Source of the DNA: QQUD01 sp039029915
GTDB lineage: Bacteria; Chloroflexota; Anaerolineae; Promineifilales; Promineifilaceae
DNA: 16,812 bases
Direction of reading: 5' to 3'
NCBI GenBank assembly: GCA_039029915.1
Contig: JBCCFD010000131.1
Location: 1-16,812, forward strand
The notes beneath the pieces are model-generated. The model saw nothing but the letters and a program-made list of their open reading frames with translations. It did no database searches and was not told the origin of the DNA. How positions within the stretch are numbered: the stretch's first letter is position 1; the number at the start of each line of letters is the position of its first letter. Of this stretch, positions 14,252 through 16,812 are shown piece by piece. A program made the translations under genes and the position numbers.

Positions 14252-15991
14252 ATGACTACAGACGAAATGAACGGCGGAAAGCTGATTGGTGAAGTATTAG
14301 CAAAGCAGGGCGTCAAGTTTTTGTATACGCTTTGTGGGGGGCATATTTCCCCGATTTTGATTGGTGCTGAAAAAGAAGGGGTCAAGATTATTGACGTGCG
14401 GCATGAAGCAACGGCCGTGTTTGCCGCTGACGCCACGGCTCGACTTACGGGCGTTCCCGGCGTAGCTGCCGTGACGGCTGGCCCCGGATTAACCAACACC
14501 ATCACCGCGATTAAAAATGCCCAAATGGCCCAATCCCCCGTCGTGATTATGGGTGGAGCCGCCGCCACAATCCTGAAAGGACGGGGCGCGCTGCAGGACA
14601 TCGATCAGCTCTCGCTCGTTAAACCCATCGTGAAATGGTCTGGGTCGGCTAAAAAAGTGAAAGAGCTGGTGCCCCTGTTGGAAAAAGCGTTTGAAATGGC
14701 GCAAACGGGCGTGCCTGGCCCCGTTTTCTTGGAGGTGCCGCTCGATTTACTGTACCCGCGCTCAATTGTTGAAGAGATGATGCTGGACGGCACCGGTGGG
14801 GGGATCGGGGGCAAGGTGCTGGGGCTTTACTTGAGTAACCATATGCGCCGTCTCTTTAAAGATGCGTGGAGCGTTCGGGCGAGCAATCACAAAACGTATG
14901 TTTCTCCCATTCCCAAGCCAAATGAACTAGAAAAGGTGCTGAGCAAGCTAAAGTCAGCCCAAAAACCGGTGCTTATTGTCGGTAGTCAGGCTACGCTGGA
15001 AGCGAATCAAACGCAGGCGCTGCAGGACGCTGTGCTCAAGCTGGGTATGCCGACCTTCCTCTCGGGGATGGCGCGCGGTCTGCTAGGGCGGAATGATCTT
15101 CACATTCGGCACAAGCGCAGTAAGGCACTGCGTGAGGCGGACGTGATTATGATGGCGGGCGTGCCGGCTGATTTTCGCATGGGATACGGCCGTTCTATCC
15201 CCCGCAAAGCGACCCACATCGGCATTAACCGAAGCAAAGAAGACCTTAACCTCAACAAAAAACCAGATATCGGCGTTATTGCCGATGCGGGTAAATTCCT
15301 GAGGATGCTGGCTGAAAATTGGGAAGCCGGTACGCAAGAGCAGTGGCTCGACTGGACCACCACCCTCCAAGCCCGGAACGCCGAACGGGATATGGAAATT
15401 CAAGGTCGCGCCGACGAGCCAACCGAATATGTGAATCCCGTTTGGGTGGCTAAGCAGCTTGAAGAGGTTGTTGATGAGCAAAGCGTCATCATTGGAGACG
15501 GGGGTGATTTTGTGGCCACCGCTAGCTATATTGTTCGGCCGCGCGGTCCACTGACGTGGCTCGATCCAGGAGCGTTTGGTACGCTGGGCGCAGGCGGTGG
15601 CTTTGCCGTGGCTTCAAAAGCGTGTCGGCCCGACTCTGAAATTTGGCTGCTGTACGGGGATGGCTCAGCAGGCTACACGCTGGCTGAGTTTGATACGATG
15701 GCCCGCCACGGCTTGCCCGTTATTGCCATCATTGGCAACGACGCCTCTTGGGCACAAATTGCGCGGGATCAGGTCATTTTCTTGGGGAGTTCATTGGGGA
15801 CTGACCTTGTGCGCACCAATTATCATCTCGTTGCGGAAGGGTACGGCGGCGTGGGCTTTTGTGTCCAAAAACCGGAGGAATTGTTGCCAGCGTTACAAGA
15901 TGCGAAGGTGGCGGCTAGAAACGGCCGTCCCGCCCTCGTCAACATCATGATTGGGAAAACCGACTTCCGCAAAGGCTCAATTTCGATTTAA
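14252..15991 (+). CDS. Thiamine-diphosphate-dependent enzyme of the ILVBL/HACL2 (2-hydroxyacyl-CoA lyase-like) branch
   Basis: This 579-residue protein has the three-domain layout of acetolactate synthase-type enzymes. The N-terminal PYR domain carries the catalytic Glu52 in VRHEATAVFAAD. A central Rossmann-like domain spans about 235-380. The C-terminal PP domain has the cofactor motif GDGSAGY (469-475) ending at Asn496 in IIGNDASW. The segments TLCGGHISPIL, KNAQMAQSP, RLFKDAW and NDASWAQIARDQV match eukaryotic ILVBL/HACL2, which cleaves 2-hydroxyacyl-CoA to an aldehyde and formyl-CoA, more closely than biosynthetic IlvB. No membrane anchor is seen. No ilvN-like small subunit lies beside it, which also argues against acetolactate synthesis. 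The start follows AAGGA at 14243. The branch is assigned from remembered sequence likeness; the substrate is unknown. Confidence 0.85.
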   Translation: MTTDEMNGGKLIGEVLAKQGVKFLYTLCGGHISPILIGAEKEGVKIIDVRHEATAVFAADATARLTGVPGVAAVTAGPGLTNTITAIKNAQMAQSPVVIMGGAAATILKGRGALQDIDQLSLVKPIVKWSGSAKKVKELVPLLEKAFEMAQTGVPGPVFLEVPLDLLYPRSIVEEMMLDGTGGGIGGKVLGLYLSNHMRRLFKDAWSVRASNHKTYVSPIPKPNELEKVLSKLKSAQKPVLIVGSQATLEANQTQALQDAVLKLGMPTFLSGMARGLLGRNDLHIRHKRSKALREADVIMMAGVPADFRMGYGRSIPRKATHIGINRSKEDLNLNKKPDIGVIADAGKFLRMLAENWEAGTQEQWLDWTTTLQARNAERDMEIQGRADEPTEYVNPVWVAKQLEEVVDEQSVIIGDGGDFVATASYIVRPRGPLTWLDPGAFGTLGAGGGFAVASKACRPDSEIWLLYGDGSAGYTLAEFDTMARHGLPVIAIIGNDASWAQIARDQVIFLGSSLGTDLVRTNYHLVAEGYGGVGFCVQKPEELLPALQDAKVAARNGRPALVNIMIGKTDFRKGSISI

Positions 15992-16051
15992 CGGCCGTTT
16001 CACCTGCCGCCAGATCAGGTGCAAGTCCTTGTTAGGAGGCTGTTGGCGAAT
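15992..16051. other. Spacer after the ILVBL-like gene with short hairpins
   Basis: ACGGCCGT (15991-15998) begins at the last base of the stop codon. CACCTG (16001-16006) pairs with CAGGTG (16016-16021) around a 9-nt loop. No T-run follows, so terminator function is unproven. No gene is visible. Confidence 0.4.
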
Positions 16052-16187
16052 CTACCACGTCGCTTCGGCGGCCATCTTAATTAGCATTTTGAGATCCTTT
16101 AGAGCAAGGCTCAGTTTATACTCAGCGACTAGATTGCCCCCCTTAACCCCATCTTGAGCGGGGTTGATGAGTTCAGTAATTTTCGCT
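16052..16187 (-). pseudogene. Possible C-terminal remnant of a 3-hydroxyisobutyrate/6-phosphogluconate dehydrogenase-like gene
   Basis: On the minus strand a frame ending in TAG at 16052-16054 reads about 40 residues including LVAEYKLSLALKDLKMLIK and then MAAEATW. The pattern (F/Y)-x-L-x-L-x-x-KDL-x-x-hydrophobic is typical of the C-terminal helical domain of beta-hydroxyacid dehydrogenases. There is no start and no Rossmann domain upstream; the SGNH-like gene ends at 16192 in another frame. A gene tail left after a rearrangement is the likeliest reading, but the fragment is short and the match is from memory. Its DNA also contains a possible stem with a C(TTCG)G loop (16059-16072) and an AACCCC/GGGGTT inverted repeat near 16146-16166. 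Confidence 0.3.
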
Positions 16188-16191
16188 ATTC

Positions 16192-16812
16192 CTAATCCTG
16201 TTCATCAAGAATTCGCTGAGCCATAAGTCGGATATCTATTGTGTACTCTTCGAACGGGGGAAATGTCGTTATATCCACATCATGAATAGCCGCCAACCAA
16301 AGCAATGTTCCGGTATCCAGTAGGACTTGCCCAGCGTGTCCCTTTTGGTCCGTGAACAGTGATGTTGCCTTAGGACCCGTCATTTGGGTGACATCGCTCA
16401 AATTTCCTGCTTCGTACATTTCCCTTAGCTCATATGCGGCAGCCCCATGGTAGATGGTGAATACATCGACTCCCGGAAAGTCTACGCTCAAGCGAGATGC
16501 TAGATTTTTCCAGTGTGGATATAGTGTATCAGTTATCTCACTGTGCGCCGCGGCATCGGCATAATCTGTGGGGAAATCGATCCAAGGTAAGGCTAATCCG
16601 ATCCTCGTATCAGAGTTTTGTGCCAATGCATATTCTGTAATATCCCAGATGGCTTGATCGGTGGTCCCACTTGATGCGATAAATTCCTCTGAACAGCAGA
16701 TCATAATCACGAGATCGATCTCCCCACTATCCAACTGGGTTTGGATAAGCTGACGCTGACTGTTCGATTCCCAAAGCGATTGAGGTGATCCGCTGCGTCC
16801 CCCCCTAAACAC
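16192..16812 (-). CDS. SGNH/GDSL-hydrolase-like protein, partial (N-terminus outside window)
   Basis: The frame is open from the right edge to TAG at 16192 (206 residues seen). The first codon, GTG, is at the window edge and need not be the start. The visible part has an alternating helix/strand pattern: SGEIDLVIMICCSEEF, TRIGLALPWIDF and VDVFTIYHGAAAYELREM. It closes with FTDQKGHAGQVLLDTGTLLW, where D-x-x-(G)H fits the Asp/His catalytic block V of SGNH hydrolases. A GDS nucleophile block would lie beyond the window. Such enzymes cleave ester or acetyl groups. No neighbour clarifies the substrate. The family call is tentative. Confidence 0.55.
   Translation of the reverse strand: MFRGGRSGSPQSLWESNSQRQLIQTQLDSGEIDLVIMICCSEEFIASSGTTDQAIWDITEYALAQNSDTRIGLALPWIDFPTDYADAAAHSEITDTLYPHWKNLASRLSVDFPGVDVFTIYHGAAAYELREMYEAGNLSDVTQMTGPKATSLFTDQKGHAGQVLLDTGTLLWLAAIHDVDITTFPPFEEYTIDIRLMAQRILDEQD

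Noticed and set aside
15992..16080. Intron- or riboswitch-like segment (GGTGCAAGTCC and short hairpins)
   Set aside because: No domain V-like hairpin, conserved core or partner gene was found; the stems are short and could be chance.
16146..16166. AACCCC/GGGGTT stem as a terminator of the convergent genes
   Set aside because: Only 6 bp with a 9-nt loop and no T-run on either strand.

Overview
The window is a bacterial chromosomal fragment of roughly balanced base composition. The lipoprotein with a long acidic Met/Asp/Glu linker, the ILVBL-type thiamine-diphosphate enzyme and the PP2C-like/propeller membrane protein together suggest a Chloroflexota (Anaerolineae/Caldilineae-like) organism. 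That placement is an inference from protein style; there is no rRNA or marker gene to confirm it.

Positions 1-11732 hold one complete-looking sugar uptake and breakdown locus, all on the minus strand. Its transcriptional order is LacI-type regulator (10602-11618), solute-binding lipoprotein (7850-10489), two MalFG-type permeases (6391-7764 and 5537-6394), an MsmX/MalK-type ATPase (4315-5406), a GH38 glycosidase resembling 2-O-mannosylglycerate hydrolase MngB (1511-4189) and a GH13_18 phosphorylase resembling YcjM/glucosylglycerate phosphorylase (1-1497, running off the left edge). Two identical 14-bp LacI-type operators lie 32 bp apart in the promoter of the regulator gene. The likely job is import of a glycosyl-glycerate-type compatible solute or a related small glycoside, then cytoplasmic hydrolysis or phosphorolysis.

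Two features make this transporter unusual. The binding protein carries two complete solute-binding domains in tandem (394 residues each, about 88% identical by eye) on a single lipid anchor. The MalF-type permease has about 160 extra extracytoplasmic residues after its first membrane helix that read as two SH3b-like modules. A two-domain receptor beside a permease with two docking-like modules may be a previously undescribed importer architecture.

Positions 11733-16812 are different. A plus-strand membrane protein (11917-14091) has a degenerate PP2C-like cytoplasmic domain and an outside propeller-like domain. A plus-strand ILVBL/HACL2-type enzyme (14252-15991) follows. A short minus-strand gene remnant and a minus-strand SGNH-hydrolase-like gene cut by the right edge come last.

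Across the whole window the palindrome ACGGCCGT occurs 20 times (about 0.26 expected for equal base use). It appears in all three reading frames and once outside genes, which resembles the highly iterated palindromes (HIP1) of cyanobacteria.
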